Assembly (NCBI RefSeq): GCF_946998835.1
Contig: NZ_CAMQAZ010000006.1
Coordinates: 47,417 to 111,416, forward strand
Length of the DNA stretch: 64,000 bases
DNA from: an uncultured Corynebacterium sp.
GTDB lineage: Bacteria > Actinomycetota > Actinomycetes > Mycobacteriales > Mycobacteriaceae
Direction: 5' to 3'
How positions within the stretch are numbered: the stretch's first letter is position 1; every line of letters starts with the position of its first letter. Position numbers and translations under genes: made by a program. Positions 22,379 through 31,900 of the stretch are shown here, one piece after another. The notes under the pieces were generated by a model. The model did no database searches. It was not told the origin of the DNA and worked only from the letters and a program-made list of their open reading frames with translations.

Positions 22379-22409
22379 GCTCCTGACACAACACGCCAGG
22401 GGTGACTAT

Positions 22410-23087
22410 CTAGAGTATGATTCCCCAACCAACCTGCGACGATGTATTACCAGGCCGCGCCCCCCACCGCGCTGCTAACACCCCATCGGCAAGCGGTTGC
22501 GTATGCCACGCAACCGCGAGCACATCACCATTCATCGTGGCCCCATCACGGCCACCAACACCGATAGCCGTCGTCATATCAAAGTTCGGTCGCGCAGCAA
22601 ACAATCCCGGTGAAATCGTGCCCGGGCGCGACAAAACACCATCCACCCACAGCGAAAAGGTGATGACGCCAAACCACCCGTACTCCGCACGGACAGCGAT
22701 GTGATGCCATAGACCATCGTCCAACCGATTCGTCCCGTTGAGCGTCAGCCTGTAACCACCCTGTGCAGACGAGGCATAGAAACGCGGCGTCCCATCAGCA
22801 AGAACAGTCAACGACAGCTCGGTTTCACCATTGAGTCGCGACCACACCGGACGCGCACGGCCCCCCTTAGAGACACGTATCCAAGCCTCAACAGTGAAAT
22901 CATCACCGGACAAGCTCGGCACCCCAGACACTGTCAGATAACCACTCGTCGAACGAACCGCGCGTTCAGTCCCCACAGCGACTGTCGTGACCATCCCAAT
23001 GGAGGTAGCACTGCCACGAGTCGCATACGGGCCAGAATCATATGCCCCGACAAGCAGCGCCGCGGAACTCATCGCCTCGACCGTCAT
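22410..23087 (-). CDS. LamG-domain tail protein, candidate receptor-binding protein
   Basis: A 225-aa protein. Residues about 50-215 form a concanavalin A/LamG fold: FTVEAWIRVS, ELSLTVLADGTPRFY, DGLWHHIAVRAE and FSLWVDGVL. Such domains bind sugars, and the position at the tail-tip end next to the fibre gene suggests host-surface recognition. AGAGGAGA precedes the ATG. Confidence 0.75.
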   Translation of the reverse strand: MTVEAMSSAALLVGAYDSGPYATRGSATSIGMVTTVAVGTERAVRSTSGYLTVSGVPSLSGDDFTVEAWIRVSKGGRARPVWSRLNGETELSLTVLADGTPRFYASSAQGGYRLTLNGTNRLDDGLWHHIAVRAEYGWFGVITFSLWVDGVLSRPGTISPGLFAARPNFDMTTAIGVGGRDGATMNGDVLAVAWHTQPLADGVLAARWGARPGNTSSQVGWGIIL

Positions 23088-23088
23088 T

Positions 23089-23676
23089 TTATTTCTCCTC
23101 TAGGCGGAGCGAAACGAGAATCCCAGCGGCGTCAGTAGCCGCGACACGAAGAGCAATTGTGGACCCTGCGGCCTTCGCAAGACTTGTACGGAATGACTTT
23201 GACGCGCTACCCGCACTCAGCGTAAACGGCGTGCCGTCAATGGTGGCTTTCACCGGCAGGGAACCCGTCGACACTGCTGTGATATTGACCCGCGTAATCA
23301 CCGAATCCACATCAACCATGACCAGAGGAGCTGAAATAGTGTCACTAGGAGCCTCCATGACCGTGAAGTCATGCGAAATCGCCACCGGTTTACGGTCCGC
23401 GGTTTTTGCATACGCATCCAGGATTGCCGTTAGCTCTTGTGCAGTGACGAGTGAAGAAATCGCGCCGATCGCCTGGAGGTCACTGATTGTCTGACGGATT
23501 TCCTGGGAGAGATCGATGGTCACATCGCGTTCAAGAGTGCCGCCTCCCGTCAACCCGTGGCCTGCGATTATCCTACGTGTCATGGGGATGTTCTCGTCGA
23601 TTCCTTGCAAATCACGAAGCCGCTGGATCATCTCCAGAACAATCTCAGATTCACGATTATCTAATTCACCGGACAT
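23089..23676 (-). CDS. Tail-tip/fibre-associated protein
   Basis: A 195-aa protein. GHGLTGGGTLERDVTIDL near residues 39-56 is a short motif recurrent in phage tail fibres. A helical stretch and a beta-rich C-terminus with VDSVITRVNITAVSTGSLPV follow. It lies between the collagen-like fibre and the LamG protein with 1-bp spacing to the latter. Likely a baseplate or fibre connector. Confidence 0.65.
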   Translation of the reverse strand: MSGELDNRESEIVLEMIQRLRDLQGIDENIPMTRRIIAGHGLTGGGTLERDVTIDLSQEIRQTISDLQAIGAISSLVTAQELTAILDAYAKTADRKPVAISHDFTVMEAPSDTISAPLVMVDVDSVITRVNITAVSTGSLPVKATIDGTPFTLSAGSASKSFRTSLAKAAGSTIALRVAATDAAGILVSLRLEEK

Positions 23677-23691
23677 GAAAACCTCCTAGGT

Positions 23692-25605
23692 CTAGGTCGG
23701 ATATTTGATGTACCCGGTCAGTGATGACCCGAATGCATCCCATTTGAAATCGGGGTTCGCCGGAACTCCGGTATGGTCTCTCTTCCCGTCCTGAATACGC
23801 ATTGGCTTCATGATGGAGGTATTCCCATGCTCAGGTGCCCAGAACACAATCTCCGAGGCCCCCTCTTTGATGGCTGGTTGAACCTGCATATAGATGCCCG
23901 GGACCGCCCCCTGGAGCCACAATGAGGCGTTGCCGTAGTACTCCTTGCACGCAAAGAAATTAGGTCGGAAAGGAAGATTTGTGATACGCAGCGGCCCTCC
24001 GCCAGAACTAGGGTTCGTTCCCCAAACAATTCGGAAAAATAGCTCACAAAAACCTCTGTCCCAGCGGTATCGGTAGATTTGCTGGCCCCCAGCACCTAGG
24101 TTAATGGAGCCGTTATCACGGATACGGCAGGAGCCGGTCGACCATAAAGGATGTTCGTAATCTTTTCCGGGTGGGCCTACCGGCCCCTGCGGCCCCATCG
24201 GGCCACGCGGCCCCGCCTCCCCAGGGTCGCCCTTCGGGATACGGAGATTCAGCACCGGCGCGGCGGAGGAACCGGTGATAGTCGCGTCCGCCCTGGAATC
24301 GGCCTGCACAGAACCAATAGTGAAATGCGGGGTTACACCGTCCGCCCCAGCAGCACCAGTCGGACCAGCAGCACCAGTCGGACCAGCCGGGCCGGTATCA
24401 CCCTTCGGTAGCACCAGGTTCAGCGAGTACAGCCCCGATTGGTTCGTCAGCGTAGCCGAAGGGTTCTCGCCCTTGGATACAACACCTATTTTCAACTGTG
24501 GGGACACGCCCGCCGGTCCAGCGTCTCCAGGCTCACCCTTCGGCCCTGCGTCACCCTGCGGTCCCTGCGGACCTTGCGGCCCCGCCTGCCCAGGTTGCCC
24601 CGGTTCCCCTCTATCCCCCTTGGGTCCAGGGTCGCCCTTCTCCCCCGGGGCACCCTTCGGGCCGTGCGGTCCACGAATCAGGCCGACATCTACCCACTCC
24701 GTGCCAGCCCACACATGCAAATGACCATCGACGATGTAACCATCACCCCGCGCCGCGCCTGAAGGCAATTCGCCAGTCGTCTGTACGGTGCCCTGAATAT
24801 TCACCGAGGTGCCGTCCTTACCCGGCTCACCAGTATCACCCTTCGGCCCCGGCACACCCTGCGGCCCCGGGTCGCCGGTAGCGCCCCGCGCACCAGTCGC
24901 CCCTTGCGGCCCCGGCACACCCTGCAAACCACGCGGGCCTTCCGGCCCCTGCTCCCCACGCAGAGACTCAAGCCACTGTGTAGGGGTGCCTACAAACCCG
25001 TCTTCAACAGCGATTTGGTAAGCGGATTTACCGGCGTTTCCCGCTGTCCGTTTTGCTTCTTCCGCCGCGTCTAACGCAATCTTCGCCGCCGCCGATGCGA
25101 TACCGTTGTAGCCAATCAGCTGGTCTTTCAGCAACTCAATACCGGCTTCAAGTTTCACCACAGCCGTGTCGGCAAGCTCGCGCGTGTTGTCGCGCAGATT
25201 CACAGCCTCGGTGAGAATCGTTGACAGCTCTGGCCATTCAACACTGAGTTCACGCGTCGACGCTAAATCGACGCCAACGATCATTGTCAGCGTTGTTTCT
25301 GTCGCGCGGAGCCCAAAAATCCGCTCACCCGGAAGTGTCGTCGCAGCGCGCTCAATCAGATTCCAGACCTCGGCCATGGTGGGGAAGTACTCGCTGGCAG
25401 CTGGTTCTTCCACTAGCCCTACAATGTCGACGAAGTTGCGGACAACGAAATCTGCCCAGAAATCACTCCATCGGATAACCATCGTCTCACCACGGCGGAG
25501 ATAGGTCGTGGAGATAAGTCCGCGAATCCGGACAGTCTCACCGACCTTAGGCAGATGATAATAGTCGCTGATTTTCGGTGTGTTTTGAATATTCGGGCTG
25601 GTCAC
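23692..25605 (-). CDS. Collagen-like tail fibre protein
   Basis: A 637-aa protein. Residues about 1-215 are an N-terminal attachment part with a helical region. Blocks of Gly-X-Y triplets (GEQGPEGPRGLQGVPGPQGA and similar) occupy residues about 220-270, 310-365, 390-420 and 455-480, interrupted by short beta inserts of the VNIQGTVQTTGELPSGAARG type. A C-terminal globular domain (about 490-637) probably contacts the host or forms the trimer cap. GTG start with AGGGGG upstream. Confidence 0.85.
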   Translation of the reverse strand: MTSPNIQNTPKISDYYHLPKVGETVRIRGLISTTYLRRGETMVIRWSDFWADFVVRNFVDIVGLVEEPAASEYFPTMAEVWNLIERAATTLPGERIFGLRATETTLTMIVGVDLASTRELSVEWPELSTILTEAVNLRDNTRELADTAVVKLEAGIELLKDQLIGYNGIASAAAKIALDAAEEAKRTAGNAGKSAYQIAVEDGFVGTPTQWLESLRGEQGPEGPRGLQGVPGPQGATGARGATGDPGPQGVPGPKGDTGEPGKDGTSVNIQGTVQTTGELPSGAARGDGYIVDGHLHVWAGTEWVDVGLIRGPHGPKGAPGEKGDPGPKGDRGEPGQPGQAGPQGPQGPQGDAGPKGEPGDAGPAGVSPQLKIGVVSKGENPSATLTNQSGLYSLNLVLPKGDTGPAGPTGAAGPTGAAGADGVTPHFTIGSVQADSRADATITGSSAAPVLNLRIPKGDPGEAGPRGPMGPQGPVGPPGKDYEHPLWSTGSCRIRDNGSINLGAGGQQIYRYRWDRGFCELFFRIVWGTNPSSGGGPLRITNLPFRPNFFACKEYYGNASLWLQGAVPGIYMQVQPAIKEGASEIVFWAPEHGNTSIMKPMRIQDGKRDHTGVPANPDFKWDAFGSSLTGYIKYPT

Positions 25606-25665
25606 AATGCGCCCCCTAGATAGATTCGTTGAGTGTTCTACCTGGCAGGTTATGGGCTGCGGGTG

Positions 25666-26319
25666 CTATACCGGCTGGGGGAAAGCCCTTAATTGGATCG
25701 TGTTAGAGAAGATTTGCATCTCCGCAATGTACCCAGTGATGGTTGAAGGCATCCACCAATCGTGAGCTGTGATTAGAGATGCTCGGAACCGGACATCGAG
25801 AGATTGTCCTGCCCCTACACGAATCGGGTCGAGAGTCAGCGTTGACTCTGGCTGTGATGCCCGATAGTGAGCCTGGTTTGGTTTGCCATCAGTGAATCCA
25901 GTCCAGATTCCGCCGCCCCATTCCGTGTTCCACACCTTCGTGGGGTCAGGGTCTGCAGCCATGACATTCTTGGGCGAGTCGTAGCCAACCGCGGTGGTAT
26001 ATCGTTCTCGGATGAACGCAAAATTTGGGGCAGACAGCACCATTGTGCGACGCTGACGCTGGATCTGGACCTCAACGTCCACGGGGATACCGTAGTCGTT
26101 CTTCCAGTGGACACGCTGGTCAATCATAGTTTTCATCGAATGCGACACATTGTCCCACTCCTCAGGCGGGAACACCCGATTCGGCATCGCCGCCTGAAAC
26201 GGCCCATCGCCGGTGGACTCGACGCGGGAACGCGCGACAATCCGGCTAAACGCAGTTCGGTCAAGCCCGAGAATGCCGCCGTTGGTTGTGAACTGCGAGG
26301 TGGTGCATTGGGTAGCCAT
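25666..26319 (-). CDS. Minor tail protein
   Basis: A 217-aa beta-rich protein with VEVQIQRQRRTMVLSAPN and SLDVRFRASLITAHDWW segments. Position between the tail-hub genes and the collagen fibre indicates a tail-tip structural role. Resembles small minor tail proteins of actinophages; exact family not assigned. Confidence 0.68.
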   Translation of the reverse strand: MATQCTTSQFTTNGGILGLDRTAFSRIVARSRVESTGDGPFQAAMPNRVFPPEEWDNVSHSMKTMIDQRVHWKNDYGIPVDVEVQIQRQRRTMVLSAPNFAFIRERYTTAVGYDSPKNVMAADPDPTKVWNTEWGGGIWTGFTDGKPNQAHYRASQPESTLTLDPIRVGAGQSLDVRFRASLITAHDWWMPSTITGYIAEMQIFSNTIQLRAFPQPV

Positions 26320-26537
26320 TACTCGGTCTCCATTCCCTTGTGAATCTCATCGGCGTTAGCGATGATTCTGCGCCGACCCGTAGGGATGTGGTCGGCTACT
26401 AGGTCACCGGTGTGCTCGGACACGTGGATGGACCATGTGCCGAGGATTACCTGGCGTGGGTGCTCTAAGCGGCGCAAGCGACGGTCAACGTCGCGTGCCC
26501 ACTCTGCGTCGCTGTGAGGAGTCTTGCCAAGGGTCAT
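26319..26537 (-). CDS. 72-aa small tail-region protein
   Basis: MTLGKTPHSDAEWARDVDRR starts a helix followed by short strands. It overlaps both neighbours by 1-4 bp, so it is part of the tail operon. Function unknown. Confidence 0.65.
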   Translation of the reverse strand: MTLGKTPHSDAEWARDVDRRLRRLEHPRQVILGTWSIHVSEHTGDLVADHIPTGRRRIIANADEIHKGMETE

Positions 26538-27679
26538 GCTGGTGGCCTTCCGACTTCTTCGGTTTCTTGCTTTTCGCCGGAACCAGCGCCGGAGAAGTTC
26601 TTTGATGCGAGTTCCTTTTCCCAGGGGGAGCGCATGTCGATTTTCGCCGGGTCCGGCATACTTGTCACCTCATTTGTGACCTTCGTCTCAGTTAGGGTGA
26701 CTTTAATCTGTTCTCCCTTATCCCCAACTCGGACCTTCACCGACTTAATTGCCATCACCGACGCCACATTCACGCCAGTCACCGTAGACGCCACCGGCAC
26801 CTTCACCCCAGGGACAAGCTCATCAACCTGCACCGGAGCCGTTGGCAACAGCTGTGAATCGCCAGGGATTACCAGACGCCGTGGCGTGACGGCAGACTCC
26901 TTCACTCGCCGCTCCGCCTGCTGCTGGCACTCCTCCTCACGGACAGCACCGTCAGCTTTTTCAATCGACTGCACCAATCCCAACGGGGAGTCCTCCCGGA
27001 ACTGCCCCCATACGCCCTTGCCCTTGACATGGCAGTCGGTGACGACATCTGAGCCGTCCTTAATCACAGTGAACTCGCCCGAGAGATCCTTATCTGACAA
27101 TTGCGCCGTCGTGTACTGCCCCGGCAGCGGGCCAATAATCAATGTGCCGGCATTAATCGTCCATACAAGTCCTTGCTCAACTAGGTCATCGATAACCTCA
27201 TCGACCATGCACTCGGCAGGAGTGTACGCCGCGTTAACCCAGATGCGGGACTCGTAGGTGACCATGTTTTCGACCATGGAGCAGGCATCTGCGAAGCCGC
27301 ATGAATCCTCCACGTGAGTCCGCATGATTTGTGTCGCATCATGCTGCTGCCAGAGTCGGTGCAGGGGCACGCGGCGGTGCTTGAAGAACTTCGCGCCGTC
27401 AGCGGCCTCAACTTCGACTATTCCTGCTTTCGCTGTTGTTGAAATGACGATGCCGAACCATACCAGTTCGCCGTTGCGGTAGATTCCCATTGTGTGAGCC
27501 CACGGCTCGAGCCCATTAATCACTGCGTCCGGCGCGGCGATCGTTACTGACGCCTTCGACATTTCATTGAGCTCACGCGCCCAGTCCACATCAATCAATG
27601 CGCCTTCGGGGGACTGCCAGAACATACGCTCGGCATGCCAGTCACCAAAAACAACCGCATAATCACCACTGCCCAGCAT
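26534..27679 (-). CDS. Minor tail protein, tail-hub (Gp37/Tal-like)
   Basis: A 381-aa protein. An N-terminal beta domain (YAVVFGDWHAERMFW, ELVWFGIVISTTAKAGIVEV) and a middle region with DDLVEQGLVWTINAGTLIIG match the Gp37-like hub proteins of actinophages, which sit below the distal tail protein. The C-terminus is Glu/Lys-rich. One base is shared with the gene upstream. Confidence 0.75.
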   Translation of the reverse strand: MLGSGDYAVVFGDWHAERMFWQSPEGALIDVDWARELNEMSKASVTIAAPDAVINGLEPWAHTMGIYRNGELVWFGIVISTTAKAGIVEVEAADGAKFFKHRRVPLHRLWQQHDATQIMRTHVEDSCGFADACSMVENMVTYESRIWVNAAYTPAECMVDEVIDDLVEQGLVWTINAGTLIIGPLPGQYTTAQLSDKDLSGEFTVIKDGSDVVTDCHVKGKGVWGQFREDSPLGLVQSIEKADGAVREEECQQQAERRVKESAVTPRRLVIPGDSQLLPTAPVQVDELVPGVKVPVASTVTGVNVASVMAIKSVKVRVGDKGEQIKVTLTETKVTNEVTSMPDPAKIDMRSPWEKELASKNFSGAGSGEKQETEEVGRPPA

Positions 27680-28977
27680 TATGCTCTCCTCGTCACAGCA
27701 TCAACATCAACCTTCATGCCTGAGTGCACGGTCCGTTCGACATCAATCAGCAAGGTGTATTCGCGACCGCATCGAAGCACAGGGGGCCGCCATGGACCGC
27801 CGAAACGACCGGTCACGAGATGGGACGCGTCCAATGACAAACCATCGGAAGTCACGGCTGTCGCCAGGCCTGTTACCGCGTCCAGGGTGAGACGAGCTCC
27901 GGCGGGGATATATCCAATCATGGCTTCGCCAACCGTGGAGCAGGCGATACTCTGCTCTGCGTCCGGTGGTCCCTCCACCCACTGGATACGAACATTGCGC
28001 TCTTCCTGCGGGCCAGTACGAATCGTGACTGTCGGCATCGCTTCGCCCCACTGGGGTAGGCGTCCGGCTTCCAGCACCCATGTGAGCCTGCGGGTTTCGA
28101 ACGTGGTGCAGCCTGCGACAACGGCGGGAGTCACAGGGCGAGGGATCGACACCGCAGGTTTCGCTAGAGGGTCAGTGAGCACTGTTTTCTGGGTCGAGCA
28201 AATTGATGGGCACGAACCGTCCGACCCAGCGTTTTCAAACCTCACAGTGTCGTTAACACCCCAGATTGGCTGCAAATCGCTCACAAGTCGGGTCGGTAGT
28301 GACCACACCCACGGCACAGCAGCTGTGAGCTCAAATGACACACGTGTCATCGTGGCCTGACGGTTCTCTGCGGACCACACTCCAAACCGCTCGTCAACCT
28401 TTAGCGGCTCAGTTAGCGCAACCTGTGACATCATCCTCGACTCTGCGTTACCAAGCTTCGCGACATTCTCCGCAGTCAGACTGCCATCGGTTTTCGGGGC
28501 AGACTGCAAGAACAAAAGTTGACGGGCCTTCTCCACGTCGCCACACAAATCGTTGCGGAGAACACCTGCGAGCCACCCTAAGCCATACTCGAGCCCAGCC
28601 GGAGTGCCGCCGATTACCAGTGCCTCAATCGCCATCTTCCGTGGCGGGGTACGAGTCACGCCGAACCCGCCACCGATGCGCGTGGCGTGAATAACATCGC
28701 GGTCTAGCGGCGCAGAATCAGCGCCGTCAATCGACATGATCCACACCCCGGCGAACTCAGCCGACGCCGGGTCGCGGGGGTCATACCATGGGCAATCTGC
28801 ATCCTCCCATGGCGACAGGTAGTCAGTGGCGCGCCCCTGCCACCTCCATAGATCGTCCCACCCGTCGTTTGTCACGATTTCCGCAGTGCCGTTGCGGACT
28901 CCTCGGAGCATGTATCGCACGCATCGGGAGGTGTTAGCTATCTCGGTTTGTCCGAGCTGCAGCCAACCTCTGAACAT
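27679..28977 (-). CDS. Distal tail-like minor tail protein
   Basis: A 432-aa protein directly after the tape measure gene in the usual Dit position. MFRGWLQLGQTEIANTSRC starts it, and RDVIHATRIGGGFGVTRTPP plus ERFGVWSAENRQATMTRVSF are typical of actinophage Dit-like proteins that connect tail tube and tip. Several Cys pairs are present. Confidence 0.78.
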   Translation of the reverse strand: MFRGWLQLGQTEIANTSRCVRYMLRGVRNGTAEIVTNDGWDDLWRWQGRATDYLSPWEDADCPWYDPRDPASAEFAGVWIMSIDGADSAPLDRDVIHATRIGGGFGVTRTPPRKMAIEALVIGGTPAGLEYGLGWLAGVLRNDLCGDVEKARQLLFLQSAPKTDGSLTAENVAKLGNAESRMMSQVALTEPLKVDERFGVWSAENRQATMTRVSFELTAAVPWVWSLPTRLVSDLQPIWGVNDTVRFENAGSDGSCPSICSTQKTVLTDPLAKPAVSIPRPVTPAVVAGCTTFETRRLTWVLEAGRLPQWGEAMPTVTIRTGPQEERNVRIQWVEGPPDAEQSIACSTVGEAMIGYIPAGARLTLDAVTGLATAVTSDGLSLDASHLVTGRFGGPWRPPVLRCGREYTLLIDVERTVHSGMKVDVDAVTRRA

Positions 28978-28990
28978 TTTTCCTCCCGGG

Positions 28991-31900
28991 TTACATAAGC
29001 GCCATGAGGCGGTTTTCTACCTCGTCCGCCGTGCGCTGCGGGTCAGTGGCGACGATGTTTTGGGTAACAATAATTTGCCGTGTGGTTCGTGGTTGACCAT
29101 ATTGGTCGGTGGTGCCACGAGATGACGTGACCTCCGGCAACGTAATACCCCCGTCGAGCCAATCAACTAGGCGGTCAAACGATGTAGTCTGCTCCGGGCT
29201 GAGGACCCGCTCCGGCTTAAATGCTGTCTTGTGGAAAATGCCCTGTCCAACTCCCATAAGCCCGCCGTGCTCATAGCCACCGGCTCGGCCGTACCCTGCA
29301 GGCAGAGAACCATAGGTGCGCATGGTGTACCGCATAGACGCGGCGATATTCGCCTTCGGGTCCCAAATATCATTCGGGAAACGAGGGTCACGGTGCGCCG
29401 CGAACGTGCTACCAATAACCTGCATAAGCCCCTTCGAAGGGTCGCCCCTCCTCGCGTTAATGTCCCAGTTGTTGATAGCGCGTGGGTTACCGCCCGACTC
29501 CTGATTCATACGCTTTAGCGTGATACCGAGCCACGATGCGGGGTGCCCATACAGCCGCAACAGTTGCGAAACCAAGGGTGCCCATCGCTGCACACCTGTT
29601 CCGCCCGGGTCCGCCGACGACTCCGCCATTTTCTTATCAATCATGGCGCGGGCCTTAGAGTCCATCGCCTTATCAACCGCGCTCGGTAAAGTGTTGATAA
29701 TTCCCGGTTTGCCAGCCCAACTACGCAGCGCCGTTTGAGTACGGTCGCGGAAAGGTTTCACCGCCTCCGCAATCATCTCGCCCATCGACACGCCGGAACC
29801 CATACCCGGCACGAACCTACCGCCGTCGACGACGCGGAGGTGGTGGTGCTGGTTGAAATACGAGTCCGTAGCACCGACAGCACCGGCACCGAACTTCACC
29901 CTGGACGGGGAACCACCCGACTCAACATTCACCGCGGGGATACCCTCAACACCGCCGATTGTGCCAGCAGTGTGCCCACCACCGGGGCCGCCATTTCTGA
30001 TACCTACGGAGAAACCAGCGGACAAACCACGCGCCCACGCGCCCCGCTGCCCAGCCGGGAAATTACCCGTAGCCCACTGGCGGGCACCGTTACCGCCCAG
30101 AATCACATCCGCGATACCAGACATGTAACCCGAGCAGTCAGTACCGCCCGCGCCGTGTGCCGAGCCACCAAACACATAGGGTCGGCCGCTACGGGAACGC
30201 GCCCAGTTATAGCCGCGCAAAAGGTCACGCCACGCCGGAGAACCCTTCACAATGCCACCACCCGCATAACGGGAGGCGATTTGCTTAAACGTGTGGTCAT
30301 TCAGCATTTCCCGCTGCTGTTTCGTGGACCGCAGACTATTCGGGGTCGCAGACACCGCACCGGAGTTCATCGCGTCTAGATTCTGAACCCCGATTTTGTC
30401 CACGGCCTTAGCCGTCATAACGTACTCACCGTTCGACAACAGGGCAGGAATTTTATCGTCCGTCGGCCCACCCGGCCCAGACACAAAACCACCGGTCGCG
30501 AACCGCAGCGGATACGGTGCCATCTTCTTCGTGCCAATCAGTTCCGACACGCTATTCCACATACCGACCAGGCCGTTATTGAAAACAGTGCCAATCGTGA
30601 AGCGGACCGGTGCTGCTGTGAGCTCTCGGATACGAGCCCAGGCCGAACCGATGGAATTAACCGCCCAGGTAAACGAGTTCGTCACCCACTGGAGTGAATT
30701 TACGATGGTGGTAAACACCGGAGTTACACCAGTGCTCAGAGCCCAGAAGAGCATCTGCACAAAGTAGGACAGCCCAGCTCGGATAGGCCCGGCTATCTGC
30801 CCCCATACCGTGGTCGCCATCATCGTCGCTGATTGACCAGTTGCCAACATAGTAGGGGTGATAACACCCGCCTGCGTATTTGCCATCCCCGCCGCCATAC
30901 TCATAAATGCGGGCAGGGCAACCCCACCTGTCTGCGCTGCGACGGTGTTCGCAAACCCGATGGTTGCGCCATCGAGCATTCCGAACATTGGAATCAGCGT
31001 GCCCGTTGCCGTCGAATCTATCTGTGATGCGGCCGACTCGAACGAATACGGCGTAGACGATGCCATGTCTGGGGCGGTTACAGACATGGCAGGCAGGGGC
31101 GGCGATACCCGGGGAGCGACGTCTACCGCGTTAGTGGTGACGTTCGCGTTAACATTCACTCTGGCGGTCGTTGAGGACGCAGCCGCCATTTCTGCTGCTG
31201 CAGCGGTCACTGCCGGCTGCATAGCCTGGATACCAGCAACCATGCCCTCACCAACGTTATGGCCGATAGCCTGGAACTCGCGCGACGGCGAGTGGATACC
31301 AAGGGCGTTCTTGGCTGCTGAGATTGCTTTTCCTGCGAACCCCGTGACAGTACTAATAAGTGTGCTGATCATAGAGTTGATGCCGTTGATCATGCCTTGC
31401 ACAATCTGGCGTCCAGCGTTGACAAGCCAGGTTCCAGCATCGGAGACAGCGCCGATAACCTTGTTTTTCCACCCGGTGATAGTGTCCTTCACGCGGTTGA
31501 ACCCATTGATGACTGATTGAACCATCGGGGCCACATATTGTGAATAAAGGTTGGAGCATGCTTGGCCGAACTCGTTAACCTTGCCGCGCACCCAGTCCAT
31601 CGCAGAGCTGATGCCAGATCGAACCCAGTCAAATGCGGCAATAACACCATTGACAACCGGCATGATTACCAAGTTGTAGACCAGCTGCACGCCTTGCCAC
31701 AGGAAGTTCCACCCGGTTGCAATCCACCCGAAAATGATTTGCAGACCGTCCCACATTGCTTGGAATACCCATACAATGCCGTCAACTATTGGCTGGCCGA
31801 CTGCCTGCCACGCAATCTGCAGCCAGCCCCAGAGCTCATTCCACGCCCCGACGAGCGAGTCCCACCCGGCCTTCAGCCAACCGACGAAGGTATCGAACGC

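Noticed and set aside
24160..24960. Short GC-rich repeats resembling a repeat array
   Set aside because: They encode Gly-X-Y triplets of the collagen-like fibre; there are no constant repeats with unique spacers, so it is not CRISPR.
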